From: Candidatus Aminicenantota bacterium
GTDB taxonomy: Bacteria; Acidobacteriota; Aminicenantia; UBA2199
Assembly: GCA_030671465.1 (NCBI GenBank)
Contig: DAOVIP010000045.1
Location: 1-9,401, forward strand
DNA length: 9,401 nt
Reading direction: 5' to 3'
Shown: piece by piece, positions 1-6,246 of the stretch
Numbering within the stretch: position 1 is the stretch's first letter
Layout: every line of letters begins with the position of its first letter
Notes under the pieces: generated by a model
The model's input: only the letters and a program-made list of their open reading frames with translations
The model's database searches: none
Told to the model about the DNA's origin: nothing
Made by a program: the position numbers and the translations under genes

Positions 1-1371
1 GCCTGGTCCGGCCTGGTGGTCAGTCTCCCGGTTCAGAATCAGCTGGGTCTACAGGCTGCCCGGCAATCATCAGCTGACAGCATACTGTTTTATCGGGAAG
101 GAGTTTTTGGTACCGTATCGGTATCCATCAATCCCCGGAACATCAAAATCCTGAAAATCAACGGAGTGGGAGAAGTGCCCACCGATTATGACTCCATGCG
201 GGCCTTCCGCATGCTGGCCTACCTGCCCTTCATGATCCATGACAATCCCCGCAGCTTGCTGTCCATCGCCTTCGGAGGTGGAATCACCTTCGGTTCTATT
301 GCCAATACCCGGATACCCCGGATGAAATGCGTTGAAATCTGCAAAGATGTGCTGGACGCCACCCATCCGGCCTCCTTTGATTCCTGGGTACTGTATACCG
401 AAGAGTTCTACCGCAGCTGTCGGAAAAAGTTGAACCCGGGCGGTATCATGGCCCAATGGATACCGCTACACGGGCTGTCGGTCAGCGACTATCAGAGTAT
501 TCTAAAAACCTTTGCCAGTGTGTTTGATTACACCCAGTTGTATTTGGCCAATGCCTACTCTATCATTATCGGATCCCGGAAACCCCTGGCCCTGAAACCG
601 GAAAATTTCAGTAAATGGACAACACAGGAATCCCGTATTCGAAAAGAACTCCGGAATATTCATGTCACGACTCTGTCTGATCTGAACCATTGTCTGCTCC
701 TGAGCGACTCTCCACTCCGTCAATTCGCTGCAACCGGAACCATATCCAGGGATGCTTTTTCTCCGCTGCAATTTGCCGAACTGCGCAGCCTGAATAGAGA
801 AAACACCCTTGAGGACAACCTGTCGGCCCTGCTCAAATTCCGGCAGCAACACCATTTGAAAAACCCGAGACTTGATGCCTACCTGAATGCCCGGATTCTG
901 GCCGAAAGGGGTGAAATCCCCCAGGTTCTGGAATTCATTGAAACCCTGGATGAAGGGGTAAAAAGTCCGGAAGTTCAGGAACTCAAGCACCGGATTTTAT
1001 TGGAAATTGCCATCCAGAGAACACCGGATCTGCTCAGAAATAAAAATACCCCCACCATTATCGAAACCCTGAAAAGCTATTCCGAACGCTTCCCCAAGGA
1101 GGGATATTTTCAAAGCCTGTTAGGGTACGTCTATTTTAAGCAGGGTCAACACCAACAGGCCGGGGATATGATCCGGAAATCCATCCGGCTCTCCCCCTGG
1201 AACCGGTCAGTCCAGAAAATCGCTCTCAATGTACTCAGCTCTCTGAGTGATCACCCCGGAACCCTGGAAGCAGTTCAAAACCTACTGCGAATGGATCCCG
1301 GTCACCCGAAGTATAAAATTCTTCAGGCCGAGATCAAGGCGAAAACCGGGCGGCATTCAACTGGAAAGTAA
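1..1371 (+). CDS. Spermidine-synthase-like protein with TPR-like C-terminus (5' partial)
   Basis: The frame is open from base 1, so the N-terminus lies outside the window; GTG at 16 is only the first possible start inside it. Counting from that GTG, residues 23-110 resemble the N-terminal sheet and start of the Rossmann-like fold of spermidine/spermine synthases: a VSV strand, 'INGVGEVPTD', 'LLSIAFGGG' (nucleotide-binding glycine loop, about 81-89) and 'CVEIC' (105-109). The protein then passes directly to 'DATHPASFDSW', 'LYTEEFY' and 'GGIMAQWIP', which in the family follow the catalytic Asp segment. About 40 residues, including the 'DGR' strand and the catalytic aspartate region, therefore seem missing. 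From about residue 270 the protein is helical, and residues 365-395 ('LLGYVYFKQGQHQQAG') look like a TPR. Large relatives often carry a membrane-spanning N-terminal half, which cannot be seen here. Polyamine synthesis is doubtful because of the missing core. It converges with the HEAT-repeat gene, 17 bp away. Confidence 0.75.
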   Translation, partial: AWSGLVVSLPVQNQLGLQAARQSSADSILFYREGVFGTVSVSINPRNIKILKINGVGEVPTDYDSMRAFRMLAYLPFMIHDNPRSLLSIAFGGGITFGSIANTRIPRMKCVEICKDVLDATHPASFDSWVLYTEEFYRSCRKKLNPGGIMAQWIPLHGLSVSDYQSILKTFASVFDYTQLYLANAYSIIIGSRKPLALKPENFSKWTTQESRIRKELRNIHVTTLSDLNHCLLLSDSPLRQFAATGTISRDAFSPLQFAELRSLNRENTLEDNLSALLKFRQQHHLKNPRLDAYLNARILAERGEIPQVLEFIETLDEGVKSPEVQELKHRILLEIAIQRTPDLLRNKNTPTIIETLKSYSERFPKEGYFQSLLGYVYFKQGQHQQAGDMIRKSIRLSPWNRSVQKIALNVLSSLSDHPGTLEAVQNLLRMDPGHPKYKILQAEIKAKTGRHSTGK

Positions 1372-1388
1372 ACCGTTTTGATTTCGGT

Positions 1389-2144
1389 TCAAGGTTGTTT
1401 TTTTTCCAGATTGGCCAGAACTTTTTCTGACTCTTTTTTTACCCATACCAGCGGGTCATTCTTCAACCTGAGCAAAAACATCCGGGCCTGCTGGGGATCA
1501 AGCCGGGAAAGGGCATCGATGAGTTTCAGTTTGACCTCCACATTCTTATCATTCATCAGGTATTCGATCACATCCGGTAAATAATCACTCCGGCGGTTGC
1601 TCAGGATTTTGACAATAGCGGCCCGTACATACCACACCGCTCCCTTGATGGCCTCCACTAAACGGGCCTCATCCAGATTGTAATTGCTGTTCACTTCCTT
1701 GATCAGCTTCTCGCTCATGGCGGAATCGTTCAGACTCAGCAGGGAGATCAGTATTTCAGTACTAAAATCCGTTTTATCCTTGAGAATGGAGTTCAAATAT
1801 TCCATCCGGGTTTCACCCCGTTCTTTCTTCAAGATTTCCGTGATTTTGATGATACCGCTATCTTGTTGTTCAATGGCTTCGCTGATGGCCTTCCGGGCGG
1901 CATTGGCCACCGAGCTGTCGGCATGGTATAAAAATTTGCGGTAAAAAAACTGGTCCCAGTACTTCAACTCCCTCAATACCTTGAGTGCACTGGCAGTTGT
2001 TTTTGATGACAGCTCCGACTGCAGAACGGTTTTCAGGAATTCAATCTTCTTTTCCCGGGGAAATGTAGTAAATTTTTCATCTTTGAGCAGGTGGATCTGT
2101 TTGGTGGGATTCAATCCCAGAAAATACTCCATTGATATTTCCAT
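1389..2144 (-). CDS. HEAT-repeat protein of unknown function
   Basis: This 251-residue, largely helical, soluble protein has no signal peptide or membrane segment. Residues about 165-247 form recognisable HEAT-type helical pairs, for example 'AIKGAVWYVRAAIVKIL', 'VEVKLKLIDALSRLD' and 'VWVKKESEKVLANL'. Weaker helical repeats cover residues about 30-100 ('TASALKVLREL', 'SVANAARKAI'). HEAT repeats make a curved scaffold for protein-protein contact and no catalytic motif is visible, so the function is unknown. It is the last gene of the ftsY-rib operon. Its ATG shares one base with the ribBA stop (TAATG), which implies translational coupling. A second ATG four codons downstream (2130-2132) has a GGA about 7 nt ahead of it and could be the true start. 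No ribosome site is obvious before the first ATG. The gene sits where ribH is often found, but it bears no resemblance to lumazine synthase. Confidence 0.85.
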   Translation of the reverse strand: MEISMEYFLGLNPTKQIHLLKDEKFTTFPREKKIEFLKTVLQSELSSKTTASALKVLRELKYWDQFFYRKFLYHADSSVANAARKAISEAIEQQDSGIIKITEILKKERGETRMEYLNSILKDKTDFSTEILISLLSLNDSAMSEKLIKEVNSNYNLDEARLVEAIKGAVWYVRAAIVKILSNRRSDYLPDVIEYLMNDKNVEVKLKLIDALSRLDPQQARMFLLRLKNDPLVWVKKESEKVLANLEKKQP

Positions 2145-3358
2145 TAGATTTTTTTCAGCAAATGGCCCATTTTTTCTTTTTTGGTTTTCATGTACAGGAG
2201 GCTCTCTTCACTGGGTTCGATCTCCAGGGAAATTCTTTCCGCAATCTCCAGGCCATAACCGGACAGGGCAATGTATTTGGTGGGGTTGTTGGTGATCAGC
2301 CGTAACTTTTTTACGCCCAGGCTGCGTATGATCTGGGCCCCGATACCGTAATCCCTCTGGTCAACATCAAAACCCAGTTCCAGATTGGCTTCAACCGTAT
2401 CCAGTCCGTGCTCTTGCAGCTTGTAGGCCCTTATCTTGCCCGGGAGCCCGATACCACGGCCCTCCTGATTAATCAGATACAGCAGGATACCGCGTTTTTC
2501 CCGTTCAATCATCTCCATGGCTCGGCTTAACTGGTTCCCGCAATCACATTTCAGGCTGCCAAAGGCATCACCGGTCAGACACTGGGAATGAACCCGGACC
2601 AGAACTGGATCATCACCACTGACATCCCCCTTGATCAGGGCCACATGGGTTTCCTGGTGGATCTGGTCCTCAAACACTTTTATGATAAAGGTTCCCCAGC
2701 GGGAGGGAAGAGTGGCCTCACTGACCTCCTCCACCAGAGTTTCTTTCTGAACCCGGTACTTGATGATTTCTTCCACGGTAATGATGGGTACATCAAATTT
2801 TTCATAAAACTCAATCAATTCGGGCATCCGAGCCATGGTGCCATCTTCTTTCATAATCTCACAGATAATTCCCGAGGGATACAAACCCGCAATCCGGGTC
2901 AGGTCCAGCGAGGCCTCGGTCTGGCCGGCCCTGATCAGCACCCCTCCCCGCTTGGCCCGCAGGGGAAAAATATGGCCGGGCTTGACCAGATCATCCGGCC
3001 GGGTCTCGGCATCAATGATACAACGGATGGTCTCGGCCCGGTCATAGGCGGAGATGCCGGTGGTAATGTTGTGGCGGGCATCCACGGAAATGGTAAAGGG
3101 GGTTTCAAAGCGAGAGGTATTTTTATCCACCATCAGGGGAAGTTGCAGTTCATTGCTCCGGTCCTCGGTCAGGGAAACACAGACCAGTCCCCGGGCATGT
3201 TTGCTCATGAAATTAATGGCTTCCGGGGTTACCTTTTCCGAGGCGATCATCAGATCGCCCTCGTTTTCCCGGTCCTCATCATCCACAATGATGATCATAT
3301 TACCTTTTTTCAGGTAGGAAACCGCTTCCGGTACCGATATCAAATGTTTTTTCTTCAT
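2144..3358 (-). CDS. ribBA: RibBA: 3,4-dihydroxy-2-butanone-4-phosphate synthase / GTP cyclohydrolase II
   Basis: This 404-residue fused enzyme feeds both entry branches of riboflavin synthesis: ribulose 5-phosphate to dihydroxybutanone phosphate, and GTP to the diaminopyrimidine precursor. The RibB half (about 1-202) has the acidic loop 'DDEDRENEGD' (26-35), 'ETPFTISVD', 'TTGISAYDR', 'HIFPLRAKRGG' and 'DGTMARMPEL'. The RibA half (about 220-404) has the zinc cysteines C260, C271 and C273 ('SQCLTGD...CDCG'), 'EGRGIGL', 'KIRAY' with the expected catalytic Tyr312, D333 and R335 in 'DVDQRD', 'TNNPTK' and the terminal 'KMGHLL'. Both domains look full length. One oddity is 'RAGQTEA' at 143-149, where the usual RibB motif is 'GHTEA': the His is Gln146 (codon CAG at 2923-2921). 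The ATG lies 2 bp after the ribE stop, with only a modest AAAGAG ribosome site, so translation may be coupled. Confidence 0.97.
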   Translation of the reverse strand: MKKKHLISVPEAVSYLKKGNMIIIVDDEDRENEGDLMIASEKVTPEAINFMSKHARGLVCVSLTEDRSNELQLPLMVDKNTSRFETPFTISVDARHNITTGISAYDRAETIRCIIDAETRPDDLVKPGHIFPLRAKRGGVLIRAGQTEASLDLTRIAGLYPSGIICEIMKEDGTMARMPELIEFYEKFDVPIITVEEIIKYRVQKETLVEEVSEATLPSRWGTFIIKVFEDQIHQETHVALIKGDVSGDDPVLVRVHSQCLTGDAFGSLKCDCGNQLSRAMEMIEREKRGILLYLINQEGRGIGLPGKIRAYKLQEHGLDTVEANLELGFDVDQRDYGIGAQIIRSLGVKKLRLITNNPTKYIALSGYGLEIAERISLEIEPSEESLLYMKTKKEKMGHLLKKI

Positions 3359-3360
3359 TT

Positions 3361-3951
3361 TTAACTCTTTAATGACCTCTGATTATATATGTATTTACCG
3401 ATTAAATCAAGCTCCAGGTTGACCCGTTCCCCGATCCTCAGATACTTCAAATTAGTGATTTCCAGGGTATGGGGAATCACTTCCACCGAAAATGAGGAAT
3501 CCCTGATTTCCGATACGGTCAAACTGATCCCGTTCAGAGCAACCGATCCCTTGTAAACCAGAAATGACTTCCACTCCGGTTTGTTGAAAGTAAAGGATAA
3601 ACTCGACCGTTCTGCACTCTTATTGATGGACTTGGTCCTGACTGTCCCATCCAGGTGGCCGCTGACCAGGTGGCCGCTGACCAAGGTATTCAGGGTCAGG
3701 GGTAATTCGATATTCAGCATACTCCCAGAAGGAATATCGGAAAAATTGGCCAGGGCCAGGGTCTCCCGGCTCAGGTCAAAGGTATATTCCCGGGAATTGA
3801 TCCCGGTAACGGTCAGACAGGCCCCGTTAATTGCCACCGAATCCCCCACCCTGACCTCACGGGGCAGCTGTATACTGACAGACAATTCCGGGAAATTCTT
3901 TTTCTTCAGAGCAATCAATTTTCCCATGCACAGAATAATGCCGGTAAACAT
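3361..3951 (-). CDS. ribE: Riboflavin synthase, alpha chain
   Basis: The enzyme dismutates two molecules of 6,7-dimethyl-8-ribityllumazine to riboflavin and acts in the cytoplasm, usually as a trimer. The 196-residue length and the 'MFTGII' start are typical. Two lumazine-binding barrels are visible: residues about 1-95, with 'SVAINGACLTVTG' (S38 and C45 at the expected active-site positions), and about 98-190, with 'SVALNGISLTVSE'. The linker 'SGHLVSGHLDG' carries the conserved His99. The family usually has 'GIIEE.G' after the start, whereas here it is 'GIILCMG'. The ATG lies 2 bp after the ribD stop and has the strongest ribosome site of this operon, AGGAGG six bases ahead, inside the last ribD codons. 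It is followed by ribBA after 2 bp. Confidence 0.96.
   Translation of the reverse strand: MFTGIILCMGKLIALKKKNFPELSVSIQLPREVRVGDSVAINGACLTVTGINSREYTFDLSRETLALANFSDIPSGSMLNIELPLTLNTLVSGHLVSGHLDGTVRTKSINKSAERSSLSFTFNKPEWKSFLVYKGSVALNGISLTVSEIRDSSFSVEVIPHTLEITNLKYLRIGERVNLELDLIGKYIYNQRSLKS
3651..3683. repeat. 15-bp perfect tandem duplication inside ribE
   Basis: The unit ccaggtggccgctga occurs twice without a gap (3651-3665 and 3666-3680), followed by the first three bases of a third unit. It encodes the in-frame repeat VSGHL-VSGHL at RibE residues 91-100. The family normally has two GH motifs here (roughly GGH.VSGHVDG), so the protein aligns without an insertion. The DNA identity probably reflects local homogenisation of an ancestral amino-acid repeat rather than a new duplication. 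Confidence 0.85.
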
Positions 3952-3953
3952 CT

Positions 3954-5054
3954 TCAGCCTCCTGAAAATAGGGGATTTATACTTCCCCGGACCACATATC
4001 CGGAGCCCAAATTCATGATCCGGTGATGGATCAGGCGAATCGGCCCGGACAGGGACACACCGGAGGCAAACAGTTCAACCGAATCGCTGCCCCCGATAAC
4101 CTTACTGGCCGTAAACAATATCAGTTCATCGGCCAGCTTTTTATTCAGAAACGAATTGATAACCTGGCCCCCTCCCTCGACCAAAACCGAGGCGATCCGG
4201 TAGCGGGCCAGTATCTTCAATACCCGGTTGAGATCAAGGACCTCGCCGTCACTCTTGATAAAATGGTGATTGTCAACCTTGGGGGTCCGGTTGGCAGCGG
4301 TTTGGGAACTGAACAGGATCAAAGGGAAACGCTGCTGCTGTCGGAAGATTTTTTGATTCAAATCCAGCTGGTTATACGTATCCAGTACCACCCGGTACAA
4401 TCTTTTATCACCCCATCCCCTTTCCCGAATGGTCAGGCGGGGATCGTCAACCAAGACAGTCCTGCCCCCGACCAGAATGGCCGAAAACTCACTTCGCAGG
4501 CTCTGGGAAAATTTTCTCATTTCCAGATCGGTTATCCATTTGGAGCGATGATGCTTATCGGTCAGTTTCCCATCCAGAGAAACACCGGCCTTGAGGGTCA
4601 CGTAGGGCCTTTTTCGATTCATAAATTTTAAATAGTGTCGGTTGACCCGGGCATAATATTTCTCCAGACACCCCGTTTCAATCCGGATGTCGTTTTTTTT
4701 CATCATCTCGATACCCTTCCCATTGACCCGGGGGTTGGGATCCTGAAGCGCAATTACCACCCGGCTGACCTTCTTCTGAATGATCAAATCGGTGCAGGGC
4801 GGATTGATGCCAAAATGACAGCAGGGTTCCAGGGGAACATACAGGGTAGTATGCTTCCGGGAAACGGACTTCAGGGCCATGGCTTCCGCATGGGGTGTGC
4901 CGAAACTCCGGTGGAAACCGGTCGAAATGATCTTCCCCCGATCAACCACCAGGGCCCCGACCAAAGGGTTGGGTTCGGTAAATCCCTTTCCCCTCAATCC
5001 CAGGTTGATGGCGGCTTTCATGAACCGGGTATCCATATCAGAAAATGCGTTCAC
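3954..5054 (-). CDS. ribD: RibD: bifunctional pyrimidine deaminase / pyrimidine reductase
   Basis: RibD deaminates and then reduces the product of GTP cyclohydrolase II, the second and third steps of the pyrimidine branch. With the GTG at 5054 as start (366 residues), the deaminase domain (about 1-145) has 'PNPLVGALVV', the zinc His and catalytic Glu of 'HAEAMAL' (H55, E57) and zinc cysteines C78 and C87 in 'EPCCHFGINPPC'. The usual 'GRTPPC' or 'GKTPPC' is changed to 'GINPPC'. The reductase domain (about 150-366) has 'VSLDGKLTD', 'SKWIT', 'ILVGGRTVLVDDP', 'LVEGGGQVINSF' and 'KVIGG'. Three starts are possible: GTG at 5063 (8-bp overlap with ftsY), GTG at 5054 and ATG at 5036. I chose GTG 5054 because AGGTGA lies five bases before it and it follows the ftsY stop by one base. 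The ATG gives the most family-like N-terminus but has no ribosome site. Confidence 0.95.
   Translation of the reverse strand: MNAFSDMDTRFMKAAINLGLRGKGFTEPNPLVGALVVDRGKIISTGFHRSFGTPHAEAMALKSVSRKHTTLYVPLEPCCHFGINPPCTDLIIQKKVSRVVIALQDPNPRVNGKGIEMMKKNDIRIETGCLEKYYARVNRHYLKFMNRKRPYVTLKAGVSLDGKLTDKHHRSKWITDLEMRKFSQSLRSEFSAILVGGRTVLVDDPRLTIRERGWGDKRLYRVVLDTYNQLDLNQKIFRQQQRFPLILFSSQTAANRTPKVDNHHFIKSDGEVLDLNRVLKILARYRIASVLVEGGGQVINSFLNKKLADELILFTASKVIGGSDSVELFASGVSLSGPIRLIHHRIMNLGSGYVVRGSINPLFSGG
3958..3963 (-). promoter_or_regulatory. Strong Shine-Dalgarno for ribE inside the ribD 3' end
   Basis: On the minus strand AGGAGG stands six bases before the ribE ATG. The same bases encode the terminal Ser-Gly-Gly of RibD just before its TGA. 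It is the best consensus ribosome site in the ribD-ribE-ribBA series. Confidence 0.8.
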
Positions 5055-5055
5055 A

Positions 5056-5946
5056 CTACTCACCTAACAACGAATCGATGAAAGCCTGTTCCGAGAATTC
5101 CATGAGATCCTTTTCGGATTCGCCGAAACCCGCAAACTTTACCGGAATATTCAACTCATCCAGTATATTGATAATGGTTCCTCCCTTGGCCGTGCCATCG
5201 GCCTTGGCCAGAATGATACCACTGAGACCGGAAAAAAACTTGAACCGCCTGGCCTGATCCAGGGTATTCTGCCCCATGGTGGCATCCACAACCAGAAGCG
5301 TTTCGGCCGGTTGGGACGGGGAAAATTTCTTGATGACTTTGGTCAGTTTTTCCAGTTCTTTCATCAGATTATCCTTGGTTTGAACCCGTCCGGCCGTGTC
5401 GACAATCAGCATATCGTAATCCCGATTCATCAGCGAATTCATACTATTATACACCACCGAACCGGGATCTGCTCCCCGGTCCCCTCCGATAACCGGAATA
5501 CCTAACTTTTCACCCCACATCACCAGCTGGGAACTGCCGGCAGCCCGGAAAGTATCGGCAGCGGAAAGCAAAATCTTCAACCCCCTCTGCCGGTAAAAAA
5601 GAGCCAGTTTGGCTGCGGTGGTGGTCTTGCCACTGCCATTCACACCGACAATCAATACCACATTCTTGGCATCGGGAAACTGAATGGCGGATGAGGAACC
5701 TTCTCCTCTTTTGGCTCTGGCCTCGGTAAAAATGTTTTTAAACTCTTCTTTCAGTACATCTATAAAATCATCTTTTTCAAAGGTCAATTTGATCCGCTTT
5801 TTGACCTGATTCAGCAGCCGCTCCACCCGGTCAGCAGATATATCCGATAATATCAACAGTTCTTCCAGTTCTTCAAAAATTTCCTCCCGGTTTTTTTTGG
5901 AACCGAGAATCTGAGAGATTTTCTTTTTTAATGATATTTTAAACAT
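5056..5946 (-). CDS. ftsY: FtsY, signal recognition particle receptor GTPase
   Basis: FtsY docks ribosome-SRP complexes at the membrane Sec translocon and releases them on GTP hydrolysis. The 296 residues hold only the NG core with a basic N-terminus ('MFKISLKKKI'); the long acidic A domain of enterobacterial FtsY is absent, as in many bacteria. The N domain is about 1-90. G-domain motifs are G1 'GVNGSGKTTT' (101-110), 'DTFRAAGSSQL' (131-141), 'DTAGR' (183-187), a G4-like 'AKADGTAKGG' (247-256) and 'GFGESEKDL' (273-281). G4 is usually TKLD or TKAD, so Thr is Ala here, while the Lys and Asp that matter for guanine binding are kept. 'DTFRAAGSSQL' replaces the common 'DTFRAAAVEQL'. The ATG at 5946 is the first gene start after the intergenic region and has only a weak AAAGAAAA upstream. 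It begins a run of minus-strand genes with ribD, ribE, ribBA and the HEAT-repeat gene. Confidence 0.97.
   Translation of the reverse strand: MFKISLKKKISQILGSKKNREEIFEELEELLILSDISADRVERLLNQVKKRIKLTFEKDDFIDVLKEEFKNIFTEARAKRGEGSSSAIQFPDAKNVVLIVGVNGSGKTTTAAKLALFYRQRGLKILLSAADTFRAAGSSQLVMWGEKLGIPVIGGDRGADPGSVVYNSMNSLMNRDYDMLIVDTAGRVQTKDNLMKELEKLTKVIKKFSPSQPAETLLVVDATMGQNTLDQARRFKFFSGLSGIILAKADGTAKGGTIINILDELNIPVKFAGFGESEKDLMEFSEQAFIDSLLGE
5060..5065 (-). promoter_or_regulatory. Shine-Dalgarno AGGTGA deciding the ribD start
   Basis: The last codons of ftsY (TTA GGT GAG TAG) contain AGGTGA, which pairs with the 16S anti-SD tail. It lies five bases before GTG 5054-5052. The site overlaps the other GTG (5063-5061) and so argues against that longer start. 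Confidence 0.55.
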
Positions 5947-5952
5947 TTTTCT

Positions 5953-6007
5953 TTACATGTAATTATATCATTTTTAATGCTTCATTTTCAATAACCTGAC
6001 ATGTAAT
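5953..6007. repeat. ACATGTAAT direct repeats, one within a TTACATGTAA palindrome
   Basis: The 9-mer ACATGTAAT occurs at 5955-5963 and 5999-6007, 44 bp apart (about four helical turns). The first copy lies within the perfect 10-bp palindrome TTACATGTAA (5953-5962), at the predicted ftsY transcription start. The spacing would suit two regulator dimers on one DNA face. The AT-rich background means this could also be chance. Confidence 0.35.
5962..5991 (-). promoter_or_regulatory. Candidate sigma-70-type promoter of the ftsY-rib operon
   Basis: On the minus strand TTGAAA (5991-5986) and TATAAT (5967-5962) are separated by 18 bp. This is a 5/6 match to the -35 and a full match to the -10 consensus. 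Transcription would begin near 5955, leaving a leader of only about 9 nt before the ftsY ATG. The region is AT-rich, so chance matches are possible. The palindrome TTACATGTAA (5953-5962) overlaps the predicted start and could be an operator. Confidence 0.5.
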
Positions 6008-6092
6008 GTTCACAGATATTTCAAATAAAAAATGTCCCAATAAAATCATGAATTATGAATTATTTTATATATCCGGGTAATATTTATACACA

Positions 6093-6104
6093 TTGAACAT
6101 TCAA
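6093..6104. promoter_or_regulatory. Inverted repeat TTGAA-CA-TTCAA, possible activator site
   Basis: A 5-bp inverted repeat with a 2-bp spacer lies about 107 bp upstream of the sigma-54 GG element, roughly -143 to -132 from the predicted pilin-operon start. That is within the range where NtrC/PilR-type enhancer-binding proteins sit. It does not match a binding site I can name. Confidence 0.25.
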
Positions 6105-6208
6105 CTTGTTTCCTTTTCTTTAATTAATTCGTACCGGAATAATTATAAATGGCTTATATTTATGGTAAAACAACTATATCTTCGAGGAATATTTGAATAT
6201 AAAACATA

Positions 6209-6225
6209 TTGGCATCAAAGTTGCA
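6209..6225 (+). promoter_or_regulatory. Sigma-54 (RpoN) promoter of the minor-pilin operon
   Basis: The sequence TTGGCAT-CAAAG-TTGCA matches the -24/-12 consensus (TGGCACG-N4-TTGC). GG at 6211-6212 and GC at 6223-6224 are exactly 10 bases apart. The predicted start is near 6236, so the leader is about 11 nt and begins with the ribosome site GAGGGG. This position also supports the ATG at 6247 rather than the upstream ATG at 6193, which would lie before the promoter. Sigma-54 control through PilS/PilR is established for type IV pilin genes in several proteobacteria. Confidence 0.75.
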
Positions 6226-6246
6226 GTAATAAGCCGAGGGGTTATT

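Larger units (their letters stand above)
5947..6246. other. AT-rich divergent intergenic region between ftsY and the pilin operon
   Basis: These 300 bp separate the two divergent operons and hold no convincing gene. Near ftsY is a candidate sigma-70-type promoter, and near the pilin operon a sigma-54-type promoter. Between them are short repeats: ACATGTAAT twice (5955-5963 and 5999-6007), a tandem ATGAATT (6048-6061), the inverted repeat TTGAA-CA-TTCAA (6093-6104) and an imperfect inverted repeat (6122-6144). No FMN riboswitch motif is visible upstream of the riboflavin operon. In-frame ATGs at 6093 and 6193 begin reading frames without a ribosome site or a credible product. Confidence 0.7.

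Noticed and set aside
1371..1405. Possible bidirectional terminator between the convergent genes: AACCG-N9-CGGTT at 1371-1389 followed by T8 at 1398-1405.
   Set aside because: The stem is only 5 bp with a 9-nt loop, and the T-run starts 8 nt after it, inside the HEAT gene where it encodes Lys residues. Too weak to call.
2588..3364. Long open frame (258 codons) on the plus strand opposite ribBA.
   Set aside because: It is a shadow of the conserved ribBA codons, with a low-complexity product (rich in Gly, Gln and His) and no recognisable domain.
4023..5081. Two long plus-strand frames opposite ribD.
   Set aside because: RibD motifs cover the whole stretch on the minus strand, and the antisense products show no family features.
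5947..6060. FMN (RFN) riboswitch upstream of the riboflavin-containing operon.
   Set aside because: None of the conserved RFN blocks (AGGATC-like start, GGGCAGGG-type core) is present, and the predicted leader is too short.
6193..6246. Upstream ATG extending the first pilin gene by 18 residues.
   Set aside because: It lacks a ribosome site, lies before the sigma-54 element, and would spoil the short class III leader peptide.
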